Of a DNA stretch of 51,199 nucleotides, positions 16,901 to 23,644 are shown one piece after another. The notes below the pieces were generated by a model that made no database searches, had not been told where the DNA came from, and was given only the letters and a program-made list of their open reading frames with translations. The translations under genes and the position numbers were made by a program. The first letter of the stretch is position 1. Every line of letters begins with the position of its first letter. The stretch comes from Coriobacteriia bacterium (lineage in GTDB: Bacteria > Actinomycetota > Coriobacteriia > Anaerosomatales > JAAXUF01). The DNA lies in assembly GCA_013336165.1 (NCBI GenBank), contig JAAXUF010000011.1:1-51199 (forward strand), read 5' to 3'.

Positions 16901-17976
16901 CATCGTATGTTCTCATCGGTGCTTTGGTCGCTTGGGCCGTTCTTGTGCGGGTGTTTCGTAGCCGGACCTCCGAGAAGACCCCCGGAGGTGTATGGGTCCC
17001 GGTGCTCGGCGTCATCGCTGCTGTCGCATGGTTTGACGGTGTAGCCACCATGACCGTGAACTACCTCGCTCCCCATCTTGTCGGCGCTGCGCAGGAGATA
17101 TGGCGGATCATGACTGGCGAGGCTACGAGCCGGCGCTTGTTCGAATCCTCGTCGGGCCAGACGTCTTCTCTGACGGAACGGATCACCGGCCTTACGGCCG
17201 TTGCTCTTATCGTAGCTTCTATGCCGCTAGGCTTCCTCTACTTGCGACGCCACATACGTAGAGACGTGTTGCCAGCTCTCCTGATCGCCGCCTCAGTTGT
17301 CTATCCCGCTGCTCTCTTGCTGAGGTTCACGGCCACCGGCTGGCAGGTGGGATCTCGTGCTCTGGCGTTCGTATATGTCGGCCTTGCGCTGGTGGTTGGC
17401 GCCGGCGTCGCATCGATCAGGACTCAGAAGCGCTACCGAGTGCCGGCTCCGTTGCTCGCTATCCTGCTCCTCCTCGTGATGGCCGGAGGCGTGATCGCCG
17501 GCAGTTCACCCTATAGCCGCATGCCTCGGCCTTATGCCCCCGGCGCGAGTGACAGCTCTGTCAGTGCCGAGGGACTCGCGGCGGCTGCGTGGGCGCGCAC
17601 GGAACTTGGGCCGGGCCATCGCATTGCAGCCGACTCAACGAACACTAGCCTACTGGGCAGCTATGGGCGCCAGTGGATGATCACGACAACCGAAGGGGCC
17701 TCAGTCTCGGCGCTGTTCCTGACACCCCAGTTTGGGGACTACCAGCGCAGGATGATACGGAAGGCTGACATCCAGTACGCCGTGATCGATCGCCGGATCG
17801 CAGGAGCATCCGCGCCACAGGGGTTCTTCTATGAGAAATGGGAGAAAGAAGTCGTCGACTATGGTCCGGTCATCAGCGCAGCTACGCTGGACCAATTCGA
17901 CAACCTTACCGAGACGAGCCGAGTATTCGACAGCGGTAACATCCAGATGTATGACCTGACGAGGTTGGCCAAATGA
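13963..17976 (+). CDS. Three-part glycosyltransferase fusion: GT2, GT4, polytopic GT-C-like
   Basis: 1337 aa from GTG 13963, directly abutting the upstream stop. Residues 28-330 are a GT2 domain (ISVIICAYSFERW, FLDDDA at 111-116, GANMSFRR, GCEETEVCIRAQ) with a hydrophobic patch at 305-325. Residues 358-715 are a GT4/GT-B enzyme (PRYLPLTGGVENHVDQVARRL, ...IPNGSDLP, SIGRLERYKGHQ, QFETHPLAIVEAVSLGRPALV with the EX7E-like pattern). Residues 740-1337 have about ten membrane spans and an early loop with FVGYDEFMHF, resembling lipid-linked-sugar GT-C or DUF2206-type transferases. The first two activities would be cytosolic and the third would act outside the membrane. No frameshift or internal start was seen, so the fusion seems genuine. 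Confidence 0.85.
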   Translation: MALLDARQETSLKTTSDSWGSCGGAVRRISVIICAYSFERWVALCDAVRSARNQTRIPEEIIVVIDHNREMLARAVLEFSDAVVIENAGCPGLSDARNSGVAAATSEVIAFLDDDAVADHDWLENLIRAYDDDRVLAVGGKIDPIWETTQPRWMPEEFYWVFGCSYVGMPQDRSPVRNIIGANMSFRRDVLLETGGFSAELGRTADQPLGCEETEVCIRAQRLRPDGLILLDPAARVGHRVPDTRSRWSYFWARCYGEGISKARLARALGQQDGLSSERRQVLRVLPAGVVRNLGAALTGKDIWGFARAFAIVGGLAVTAAGYVTGTLKPTSQSSGKALSARSLIDTTPASSDAQPKRPRVLMVTPRYLPLTGGVENHVDQVARRLAPNVDLTILTTDRTQRLPKEESIDGVRVLRVPAWPRNRDYYFAPAIWRIIRKGGWDVVHVQSYHTAVAPLAMLAAWRTGTPYVLTFHGGGHSSGLRTALRGVQWSVLRPLLARARKLIAVAQFEAEFFAQRLGIPSERFVVIPNGSDLPHPNEPRGVNRGRRTIVSIGRLERYKGHQRIIEALPQILLAEPDTDLLILGSGPYQNELEQLAERLGVAGRVKIESIPAADRQAMADTLASSSLVVLLSQFETHPLAIVEAVSLGRPALVTDTSGLRELAARGLARSIPLDSDAAAVALTVIEELRNPRSVPSMTLPSWDECAAGVLSTYGEVLAPGRMVDSSTDSEARPQRPRPAVNWWRLGLAVVSVSAGMLTVAVADNAARNGATGVTPLYWLGLLLVFAPAALLLLRRRIPRAEALSILVLTGLVLYFVNVFQSPTLFVGYDEFMHFRTLDDIVQTGHLFTQNPLLPISPYYPGLEIVTHAVMTLTGLSAFSAGIMTIGVARLLTVIALYLLLERVAGSTWLAGLGTLVYMTSSSFLFFDTQYSYESLALPLAILCLFVVHRAQQEERGLRAGLHVFAALLVLVVIVTHHVTSYVLIGALVAWAVLVRVFRSRTSEKTPGGVWVPVLGVIAAVAWFDGVATMTVNYLAPHLVGAAQEIWRIMTGEATSRRLFESSSGQTSSLTERITGLTAVALIVASMPLGFLYLRRHIRRDVLPALLIAASVVYPAALLLRFTATGWQVGSRALAFVYVGLALVVGAGVASIRTQKRYRVPAPLLAILLLLVMAGGVIAGSSPYSRMPRPYAPGASDSSVSAEGLAAAAWARTELGPGHRIAADSTNTSLLGSYGRQWMITTTEGASVSALFLTPQFGDYQRRMIRKADIQYAVIDRRIAGASAPQGFFYEKWEKEVVDYGPVISAATLDQFDNLTETSRVFDSGNIQMYDLTRLAK

Positions 17977-18761
17977 ATGGGCGCCGTGCATCTCTCTGGG
18001 CCGCGAGTGCAATCGCCCTAGTGGCCGCGCTATTGTCTGTTGTGGGTGCGCCTTCTTGGCTCCGCTTGCCGTTTGGTCTTCTCCTCGTAGTGCTGCTGCC
18101 GGGCTATGGACTGGTTTCGATCATCGACCCCCGGGGCCATTTTGATCGCCTTGAGCGCTTCGCGATTGTGCTAGGCACGAGTCTGGCGCTCACGATACTT
18201 GTGGGGCTCGTTGTTGCGCAGCTTCCCACGGGTCTCAATACGACCAGCTGGGCGGCCTCACTTGGCGGTCTGACTCTTGTTGCGAATGCAGTTGCTCTTC
18301 GGCGCTGCAAGGGCGGGGAAGCGCAGAGTCGGGTTCGCCATGTGCCTCCACTGAAGCAATCGATTGCCGTGGCCCTGGTCGCAATCGGGTTCTACGCCGT
18401 ACTGGGTCTGGCCCTGTGGATCACCTCGGCGTCGGCGCCGCCCGCAGTCGATGTCAGCAGCTCCGCGGTTCCCGAAACCGCGAATGTGCTTCAACTTTGG
18501 ATGTTGCCGGATACCGGTTCCCCAGCCGGCGGCGTCCGTATTGGGGTGCGCAACGCGACATCATCAACGGGGAACTATCGTCTCCGTGTCACCCAGGGAA
18601 GCCAATTGCTGCACGAGAGTTCGCTTCGCCTCTCTCCGGGAGAAATCCGGATCCTTTCGGTACAATCCAGTGGCGATGCGAACTACATTGTGGAAGCAGT
18701 GCTTAGTGACGCTTCGGGGGACACTCAATTACGTCGGGTGACCCTGTGGCTGGAGCGCTGA
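17973..18761 (+). CDS. DUF1616-type membrane protein
   Basis: 262 aa; ATG overlaps the previous stop (ATGA), so it is translationally coupled. About four hydrophobic spans lie in the N-terminal half (SLWAASAIALVAALLSVVGAP, LPFGLLLVVLLPGYGLVSII, ...LGTSLALTILVGLVVAQLP), with the LPGYGL signature I associate with DUF1616 proteins. A further span is at about 125-145. The C-terminal 110 residues form an exported beta-rich segment (VGVRNATSSTGNYRLRVTQGSQLL...). DUF1616 proteins are often coded beside glycosyltransferases and archaeal-type N-glycosylation enzymes; their role is unknown. Here it probably assists the GT fusion. Confidence 0.75.
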   Translation: MNGRRASLWAASAIALVAALLSVVGAPSWLRLPFGLLLVVLLPGYGLVSIIDPRGHFDRLERFAIVLGTSLALTILVGLVVAQLPTGLNTTSWAASLGGLTLVANAVALRRCKGGEAQSRVRHVPPLKQSIAVALVAIGFYAVLGLALWITSASAPPAVDVSSSAVPETANVLQLWMLPDTGSPAGGVRIGVRNATSSTGNYRLRVTQGSQLLHESSLRLSPGEIRILSVQSSGDANYIVEAVLSDASGDTQLRRVTLWLER

Positions 18762-18813
18762 GGCGATGGTAGTCCCGCCCATCCAAGACAGTGTTGACGC
18801 AGGAGACCGTCCC

Positions 18814-20037
18814 ATGCGGATACTACTCTTGAGCCAGTTCTACCCGCCCGTGATAGGCGGTGTCGAGATCCATGTGCGTGCGCTTGCCCGCGGACTTGTC
18901 GCTCGCGGACATCAAGTCACGGTGGCGACGCTCGCAGACTCCGTGTTGCCTTCCGACGAGCTTGACGACGGTGTTCAGATTCACCGCCTCCAGGGCACCG
19001 CCCAGCGCATCACACCCTTGTTCACGACAGAGCGCCACCATGCACCTCCAGTCCCAGATCCCGAAATCGTTCTTGCCTTGCGTCGCCTTGTGGGGAAGTA
19101 CTCACCGGATATCGTGCACGCGCACAACTGGCTCGGCCGCTCGTTTGTGCCGATACGGCGAAGTTCGCACGCCCGCTACGTCGTGACGCTTCATGACTGT
19201 GGTCGAACATGTGCCCAGGGACGAATGATGTATTGCGGTGAGAGCCTGTGTGCAGGACCGGACCTGCGGAGGTGTCTTCGCTGTGTCCGCCACTGCTACG
19301 GAGCCGCGAAGGGTCCAGTGACGCTGCTCGGCAATCGATTGATGCTTCGCTCTGAGATCGCTGCCACCGACCTGTTCATACCAGTCAGCACTGCTGTGGC
19401 TCGGGCGAATCGCCTCGCCGAGAATGGCGTGCGTTACGAGGTGGTTCCCAACTTCGCCGAAGACAGTCAGCTCCTTCCATCCATTGCGGCCGACGAGGCT
19501 GAGGTGCTTCCGCAGGTACCGTTCATCTTACAGGTGGGAGATGTCGTCGCCGACAAGGGAGTGCATGTTCTCTCGGCGGCCTACTCTAGGCTGGTGTCGC
19601 CGCCGCCGCTCGTGCTGATCGGGCGGATTGAGCCGAATGTGCGGGATTCATTGCCATCCGGCGCGATCGCATTGGGGGTCCAGTCACATGCGTTGGTTCT
19701 TGAAGCATGGCGGCGGAGTCTCTTTGGCACCATACCGTCGCTGTGTCTCGACGCTTGCCCAACCGTCACGTTCGAGGCGATGGCGGCCAGTCGGTCGGTT
19801 ATAGCGTCTGATCTGGGCGGACTCTCCGACCAAGTTGACAATGGTGTCACCGGTATACTGGTGCCTCCCGGAGACTCAGAAGCGCTGCGTAAGGCGATGT
19901 CCCAGCTCTTGGACGAACCGGAGCTTGCGCATGAGATGGGTGCCTCGGCGCGAATACGATTCGAGAACGAGTACCGTGCCGATGTCGTGATCGGCCGCAT
20001 CGTGAGCCTTTATCGCGAACTCCTCGCAAGGGGCTAA
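18814..20037 (+). CDS. GT4 glycosyltransferase with a cysteine cluster
   Basis: 407 aa from ATG 18814, chosen for AGGAGA 8 nt upstream; an in-frame ATG at 18766, 4 nt after the previous stop, is possible. GT-B fold: N-terminal MRILLLSQFYPPVIGGVEIHVRALARGL acceptor loop, IVHAHNWLGRS (about 100-109), donor side LQVGDVVADKGVHVLSAAYSRL, then PTVTFEAMAASRSVIASDLGGLSDQVDNGVTGILVPPGD. Between about 129 and 161 there are seven Cys (129, 133, 141, 146, 154, 157, 161), a compact cluster that could bind a metal or form disulfides. It is the last biosynthetic gene of the cluster and is followed by a hairpin. Confidence 0.85.
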   Translation: MRILLLSQFYPPVIGGVEIHVRALARGLVARGHQVTVATLADSVLPSDELDDGVQIHRLQGTAQRITPLFTTERHHAPPVPDPEIVLALRRLVGKYSPDIVHAHNWLGRSFVPIRRSSHARYVVTLHDCGRTCAQGRMMYCGESLCAGPDLRRCLRCVRHCYGAAKGPVTLLGNRLMLRSEIAATDLFIPVSTAVARANRLAENGVRYEVVPNFAEDSQLLPSIAADEAEVLPQVPFILQVGDVVADKGVHVLSAAYSRLVSPPPLVLIGRIEPNVRDSLPSGAIALGVQSHALVLEAWRRSLFGTIPSLCLDACPTVTFEAMAASRSVIASDLGGLSDQVDNGVTGILVPPGDSEALRKAMSQLLDEPELAHEMGASARIRFENEYRADVVIGRIVSLYRELLARG

Positions 20038-20047
20038 AAGAGCCCCT
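20029..20047 (+). terminator. Hairpin at the end of the glycan cluster
   Basis: AGGGGCT-AAAAG-AGCCCCT, a perfect 7-bp stem overlapping the stop of the GT4 gene. No T-run follows, so termination is only suggested. Confidence 0.4.
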
Positions 20048-20228
20048 GGCGCCGTCCGTCATACAGTGTATGTGACGCCTCGCGTGATCCGATGTTCGCT
20101 TGCGGCCGTGTTTCCCCAGTGACCGTTCGTCGTAATTGCCTCAAGCCGAGTGGCCTGAGTGCCGACACTCCCTCTTGTAGGTCAGTCGCACGATCTTGTT
20201 GCGGCGAATTACAGGAAGGGTGTTTCAC

Positions 20229-21515
20229 ATGGCACGATTCATCAGACGGCTACTCGTTGTCCTCGTACTTGCTTTCGCCTTGTGCGCGATCGCCTTGCGC
20301 GTACAGCCGGCAGCTGCAACGCCTTCAACTCTCGTGTTCTCCGACGAGTTCAGCGGCTCCCTGAATACTGCGTCCTGGTCGAAGCTGACGCCGTGGAGCA
20401 CGCGCTACACGACTGGCGAGCTTGAGTACTATGACCCGGCGAACGCCACGCTTGTGAACGGCAATCTGCGGCTCACGAGCGAAAAGCGCGCGACCAATGG
20501 CTACGCGTATGCCTCAGGCATCCTCACAAGTCTGCCACACCAGAAGTTCAGCTATGGCTATTTCGAAATGCGCGCGCAGCTTCCGAAAGGACAGGGGATC
20601 TGGCCCGCGTTCTGGCTCACCAACGATTCGACGCTTGAGATCGACTGCATGGAGATGCTCGGCAACGCCCCCGGCACCATCTACATGACGTATCACAAGA
20701 ACGGCGTAGGCGTCGCTCAGTCGGTCTACAACGGTGTCGACTTCTCGCTCGCGTTCCACACATTCGCCGTTGATTGGCAGCCGACCTATATCAAGTACTA
20801 CATCGACGGCGTTCTCGCCGGTAGCTACACGGGCACGATTCCTTCTGATCCCATGTGGATATGTGTGAACACCGCCATAGGTGGTACATGGGGCGGCTTG
20901 CCAGATGCCTCGACGGCGTTCCCCGCGTACTACGACATCGACTATATTCGAGTGTACACTTCGAAACCTGCCGCAGTGACGGAACCGGTTCCGAGTCCCG
21001 AACCGACGGCAACCCCAACCACACCTTCACCGGTAACCCCAACCCCGGCTTTGCCTGGAACCATCAAAGTCAAGAAGCCCGTCTACCGATTCTACGACAA
21101 GCAGAACGGCAGCCATTTCTACACGGTGTCCGCAGCTGAGCGCGACCAAGTGATCACCACGTATTCAGATACGTACACCTATGAGGGAAGCGCGTTCAAT
21201 GTCAGTGCGTCTGATTCGGTCGACAGTCAACCGGTCTACCGCTTCTACAACAAGCAGAACGGCAGCCATTTCTACACGGTGTCCGCAGCTGAGCGCGATC
21301 AAGTGATCACCACGTATTCAGATACGTACACCTATGAGGGAAGCGCATTCAATGTCAGTACGTCTTCGGTCGACAGTCAACCTGTCTATCGATTCTACGA
21401 CAAGCAGAACGGCAGCCATTTCTACACGGTGTCCGCAGCTGAGCGCGACCAAGTGATCACCACGTATTCAGATACGTACACCTATGAGGGAAGCGCGTTT
21501 TGGGTGGGGAAATAG
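20229..21515 (+). CDS. Secreted GH16 glycanase with DUF5648 tail
   Basis: 428 aa from ATG 20229 (GGAAGGG upstream; the frame is open to 20196). The signal peptide is about 1-30 (RRLLVVLVLAFALCAIALRVQPAAA). The GH16 domain at 33-245 has the catalytic E137-I-D139-C-M-E142 motif and PKGQGIWPAFWL before it. A Pro/Thr-rich linker spans about 250-280, then three DUF5648 repeats to the C-terminus (ending SAFWVGK). The three repeats are almost identical in DNA. Likely a surface or extracellular beta-glucanase-like enzyme that acts on or remodels a glycan, held in place by the repeat tail. Together with the GH16 at 10807 it brackets the glycosyltransferase run. Confidence 0.92.
   Translation: MARFIRRLLVVLVLAFALCAIALRVQPAAATPSTLVFSDEFSGSLNTASWSKLTPWSTRYTTGELEYYDPANATLVNGNLRLTSEKRATNGYAYASGILTSLPHQKFSYGYFEMRAQLPKGQGIWPAFWLTNDSTLEIDCMEMLGNAPGTIYMTYHKNGVGVAQSVYNGVDFSLAFHTFAVDWQPTYIKYYIDGVLAGSYTGTIPSDPMWICVNTAIGGTWGGLPDASTAFPAYYDIDYIRVYTSKPAAVTEPVPSPEPTATPTTPSPVTPTPALPGTIKVKKPVYRFYDKQNGSHFYTVSAAERDQVITTYSDTYTYEGSAFNVSASDSVDSQPVYRFYNKQNGSHFYTVSAAERDQVITTYSDTYTYEGSAFNVSTSSVDSQPVYRFYDKQNGSHFYTVSAAERDQVITTYSDTYTYEGSAFWVGK
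21081..21506 (+). repeat. Three near-identical tandem DNA repeats (DUF5648 coding)
   Basis: Units start at 21081, 21234 and 21384, so the period is 153 then 150 bp. Within each unit about 115 bp, from the YRFY codons to YEGSAF, are almost unchanged, including synonymous positions, while the short linkers differ in length by one codon. This indicates recent duplication or conversion within the gene. Confidence 0.85.
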
Positions 21516-21581
21516 TGCTAACTCCTGAACTCAGGCTAGATTGAGCATCTCAAGAGGACGTTGGTCCGGCGTCATGGGCGC

Positions 21582-21712
21582 CTAGCCAGCCGCTGCATAC
21601 CGATCAGATAACCCCGGGCCTCATGTTGGCCCGGGGTTATCTCGCTCTCAATCCCGGCACGGTACCCAGACAGCGCAGTCTTCAGATCCGCCAGAAGTAA
21701 GTTGACCTCATT
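21582..21712 (-). pseudogene. Remnant of a degV 3' end
   Basis: On the minus strand this non-coding DNA reads NLLLADLKTALSGYRAGIESEITP, then, after a divergent patch, LIGMQRLA. The C-terminus of the intact DegV at 27995-28852 reads LLADLKAALQGYRIAIEGQITP...LIGIGVQRLA. At least 16 of the first 23 aligned residues are identical. The stop position is matched by a CTA with a 1-base slip. The homology ends at about 21712, where the marR promoter begins. It is a truncated leftover and not a gene. Confidence 0.75.
21607..21641. terminator. Strong hairpin, possible bidirectional terminator, inside the degV remnant
   Basis: GATAACCCCGGGCC pairs perfectly over 14 bp with GGCCCGGGGTTATC around TCATGTT. 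It lies about 90 bp downstream of the GH16 stop. There is no T-run on the plus side (TCGCTCTC). It occupies the patch where the degV remnant diverges from intact degV, so it arose within the dead sequence. Confidence 0.6.
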
Positions 21713-21739
21713 CTTGTGTGCGCGCGCGTCCGCTGTTTA

Positions 21740-21757
21740 TACTTAGGCACCTAAGTA
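21740..21757. promoter_or_regulatory. MarR-type operator palindrome over a -10 element
   Basis: TACTTAGG-CA-CCTAAGTA, a perfect 18-bp dyad 15 bp before the marR start codon. A -10-like TATACT (21738-21743) overlaps its left half, with a possible -35 TTGTGT (21714-21719, 18-bp spacer). The arrangement fits autorepression of marR and the following MFS gene. Confidence 0.75.
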
Positions 21758-21772
21758 TTGGAGACGGCGCGC

Positions 21773-22213
21773 ATGAACCATCCTGGTCCGGCGAAACAGG
21801 TCACCTATCGCGTGAGGCGTGTCCATCTGCGCGTCAGTCAGTTCATTGATGATGCGCTGAAGCCCTACGGTTTGGGGCGCAGCCAGTGGCAGGTCATAGT
21901 TCGCGTCCGTCGCGCAGGTGCGATCACGCAGCGCGATCTTCAGGCGATCCTTCAGGTCGAGCCAGCTACCTTGTCCGCTATCGTTGAGGCGCTTGTGTGC
22001 AAGTCATGGCTTGAGCGGCTTGAGAATCCCGATGACAAGCGGGGAAGGCTTCTCCGACTCGCCCCTGAAGCGGCAGCGCGCCTTGTCGAGATTCCCGATC
22101 CGATTACGGCCGTCGAGCATCGGATACTTGAGGGCGTTTCGGAACAGGACCTTGTGGTCGTTGAACGTGCGCTGGATCTGATGATCCAGAACCTGGAACG
22201 TGACCGTGGGTAG
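21773..22213 (+). CDS. MarR-family transcriptional regulator
   Basis: 146 aa from ATG 21773 (GGAG 9 nt upstream); the in-frame TTG at 21758 would lie against the operator and is less likely. The winged-helix core runs about 35-110: YGLGRSQWQVIVRVRRAGAITQRDLQAILQVEPATLSAIVEALVCKSWLERLENPDDKRGRLLRLAPEAA in order, with the DDKRGR wing typical of MarR. The N- and C-terminal helices make the dimer interface. It overlaps the MFS transporter gene by 14 bp, the classic arrangement of a ligand-released repressor and its exporter. The ligand is unknown. A perfect palindrome lies in its own promoter. Confidence 0.9.
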   Translation: MNHPGPAKQVTYRVRRVHLRVSQFIDDALKPYGLGRSQWQVIVRVRRAGAITQRDLQAILQVEPATLSAIVEALVCKSWLERLENPDDKRGRLLRLAPEAAARLVEIPDPITAVEHRILEGVSEQDLVVVERALDLMIQNLERDRG

Positions 22214-23528
22214 CGCAGACGACAGTGTGGGTATCTCACGAGGGGGTCCGCGCTCTGCGATTCGTGCGTGGACGCACTCCACATTCGTGTCACTTGGGGT
22301 GCGCAACTACCGTCTCTTCTTCGCCGGGCAGGCCATTTCCCTTTCGGGGACGTGGATGCAGGCGATCGCCATGTCATGGCTTGTTCTGAAGCTCACAAAC
22401 TCGGGTTCTGCGCTTGGCCTTGTGACCGCGCTTCAGTGTCTCCCTATTTTCATTCTGGCTCCCTACGGCGGAGTGCTTGCCGACCGGTTTCCAAAACGCA
22501 AGCTGCTATTTGTGACTCAAAGCTGTGCTGCCGTGCTTGCCCTGGCGCTTGGGGCCTTGGTGGCGGCGGACATGATCCGGCTATGGATGGTGTTCGTGTT
22601 CGCGCTGCTGCTGGGCTGTGTCAACGCGGTAGACAACCCCACGAGACAGACCTTCGTCCACGAGCTTGTCGGCGCTGTGACCCTACGCAACGCAGTGACG
22701 CTCAACTCGCTTGAGGTGAATCTCTGTCGCGTCATCGGCCCTGCGATTGCAGGGGTACTGATTGCGAGCGTTGGCCTTGCCTCATGCTTCGTGCTGAACG
22801 GGCTGTCTTTCATTGCCGCACTGTGGTCGTTGTGGCGTATGACCGGTTCCGAGTTGCACCGAAGTGCGTTGGTCAAGGCCGCGAAGGGTCAGATTCGCGA
22901 GGGTCTCATCTACGCGCGCAGAACGCCACTCATCTTCGGCGTACTCATGATGATGGCGATCATGGGCACACTGACTTACGAGTTTCAGGTGAGCTTGCCG
23001 CTCCTGGCCAAGTTCACCTTTCTGGGCGACGCCTCCTCGTACGCAGCGCTCACATCGGCCATGGGCGTGGGGGCCGTGATTGGGGGACTCTCCACCGCCG
23101 GGCGTCGAAGCGCTTCGGCCGGAGCCTTGATGCTTGCGACCCTGGGATTCGGTGTGGCCATGGTCGCGCTGTCGCTTTCGCCGACCATCACTGTGGCGAT
23201 GCTGTGTATGGTCGTTGTCGGTGTCTGCTCGATCACGTTCATGTCGCTCTGCAACACGATTCTCCAGCTGGAGTCGACGGCGACTATGCGCGGCCGGGTG
23301 ATGTCGCTGTGGAGTGTGGCGTTCCTCGGCTCAACACTGATCGGCGCACCTGTGATCGGATGGATCGGTGAGCACCTCGGTCCTCGTTGGAGCATAGCAA
23401 CAGGGGCCCTCGCTGCCCTGGCGGCTGCCACTGTGGGTTTCTATGCCCTGCGCTCCGTGCGTCGCGTGGACCTTCCCGAGGTGGAAATCGAAGCGCCCTT
23501 GATAACCGAGAAGGAGGACATGGCCTGA
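22200..23528 (+). CDS. MFS exporter (EntS-like MFS_3 type)
   Basis: 442 aa from GTG 22200 (GTG 22206 is also possible), overlapping the end of marR by 14 bp, so translationally coupled. Twelve membrane spans can be drawn. It shows the N-terminal pattern of this family: RNYRLFFAGQAISLSGTWMQAIAMSWLVLKLTNS, then the loop 2-3 motif GGVLADRFPKRKLL. Later features are DNPTRQTFVHELV, GPAIAGVLIASVG and GVCSITFMSLCNTILQL. Relatives export siderophores, macrolides or other small hydrophobic compounds. The substrate is unknown, but control by the adjacent MarR suggests an inducible drug or metabolite efflux pump. The C-terminus is charged and cytosolic. Confidence 0.88.
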   Translation: MTVGSADDSVGISRGGPRSAIRAWTHSTFVSLGVRNYRLFFAGQAISLSGTWMQAIAMSWLVLKLTNSGSALGLVTALQCLPIFILAPYGGVLADRFPKRKLLFVTQSCAAVLALALGALVAADMIRLWMVFVFALLLGCVNAVDNPTRQTFVHELVGAVTLRNAVTLNSLEVNLCRVIGPAIAGVLIASVGLASCFVLNGLSFIAALWSLWRMTGSELHRSALVKAAKGQIREGLIYARRTPLIFGVLMMMAIMGTLTYEFQVSLPLLAKFTFLGDASSYAALTSAMGVGAVIGGLSTAGRRSASAGALMLATLGFGVAMVALSLSPTITVAMLCMVVVGVCSITFMSLCNTILQLESTATMRGRVMSLWSVAFLGSTLIGAPVIGWIGEHLGPRWSIATGALAALAAATVGFYALRSVRRVDLPEVEIEAPLITEKEDMA

Positions 23529-23644
23529 CCACGAGTTTGGCATGCTTGTTGCCGGCCCTTATGCCAGCCACACTATTCTTACTGCCGATCCTGCTGCCGA
23601 TCTAAATCGCACCATACGTTTCTGTTTCTGGAGGGAAGGGTTTC

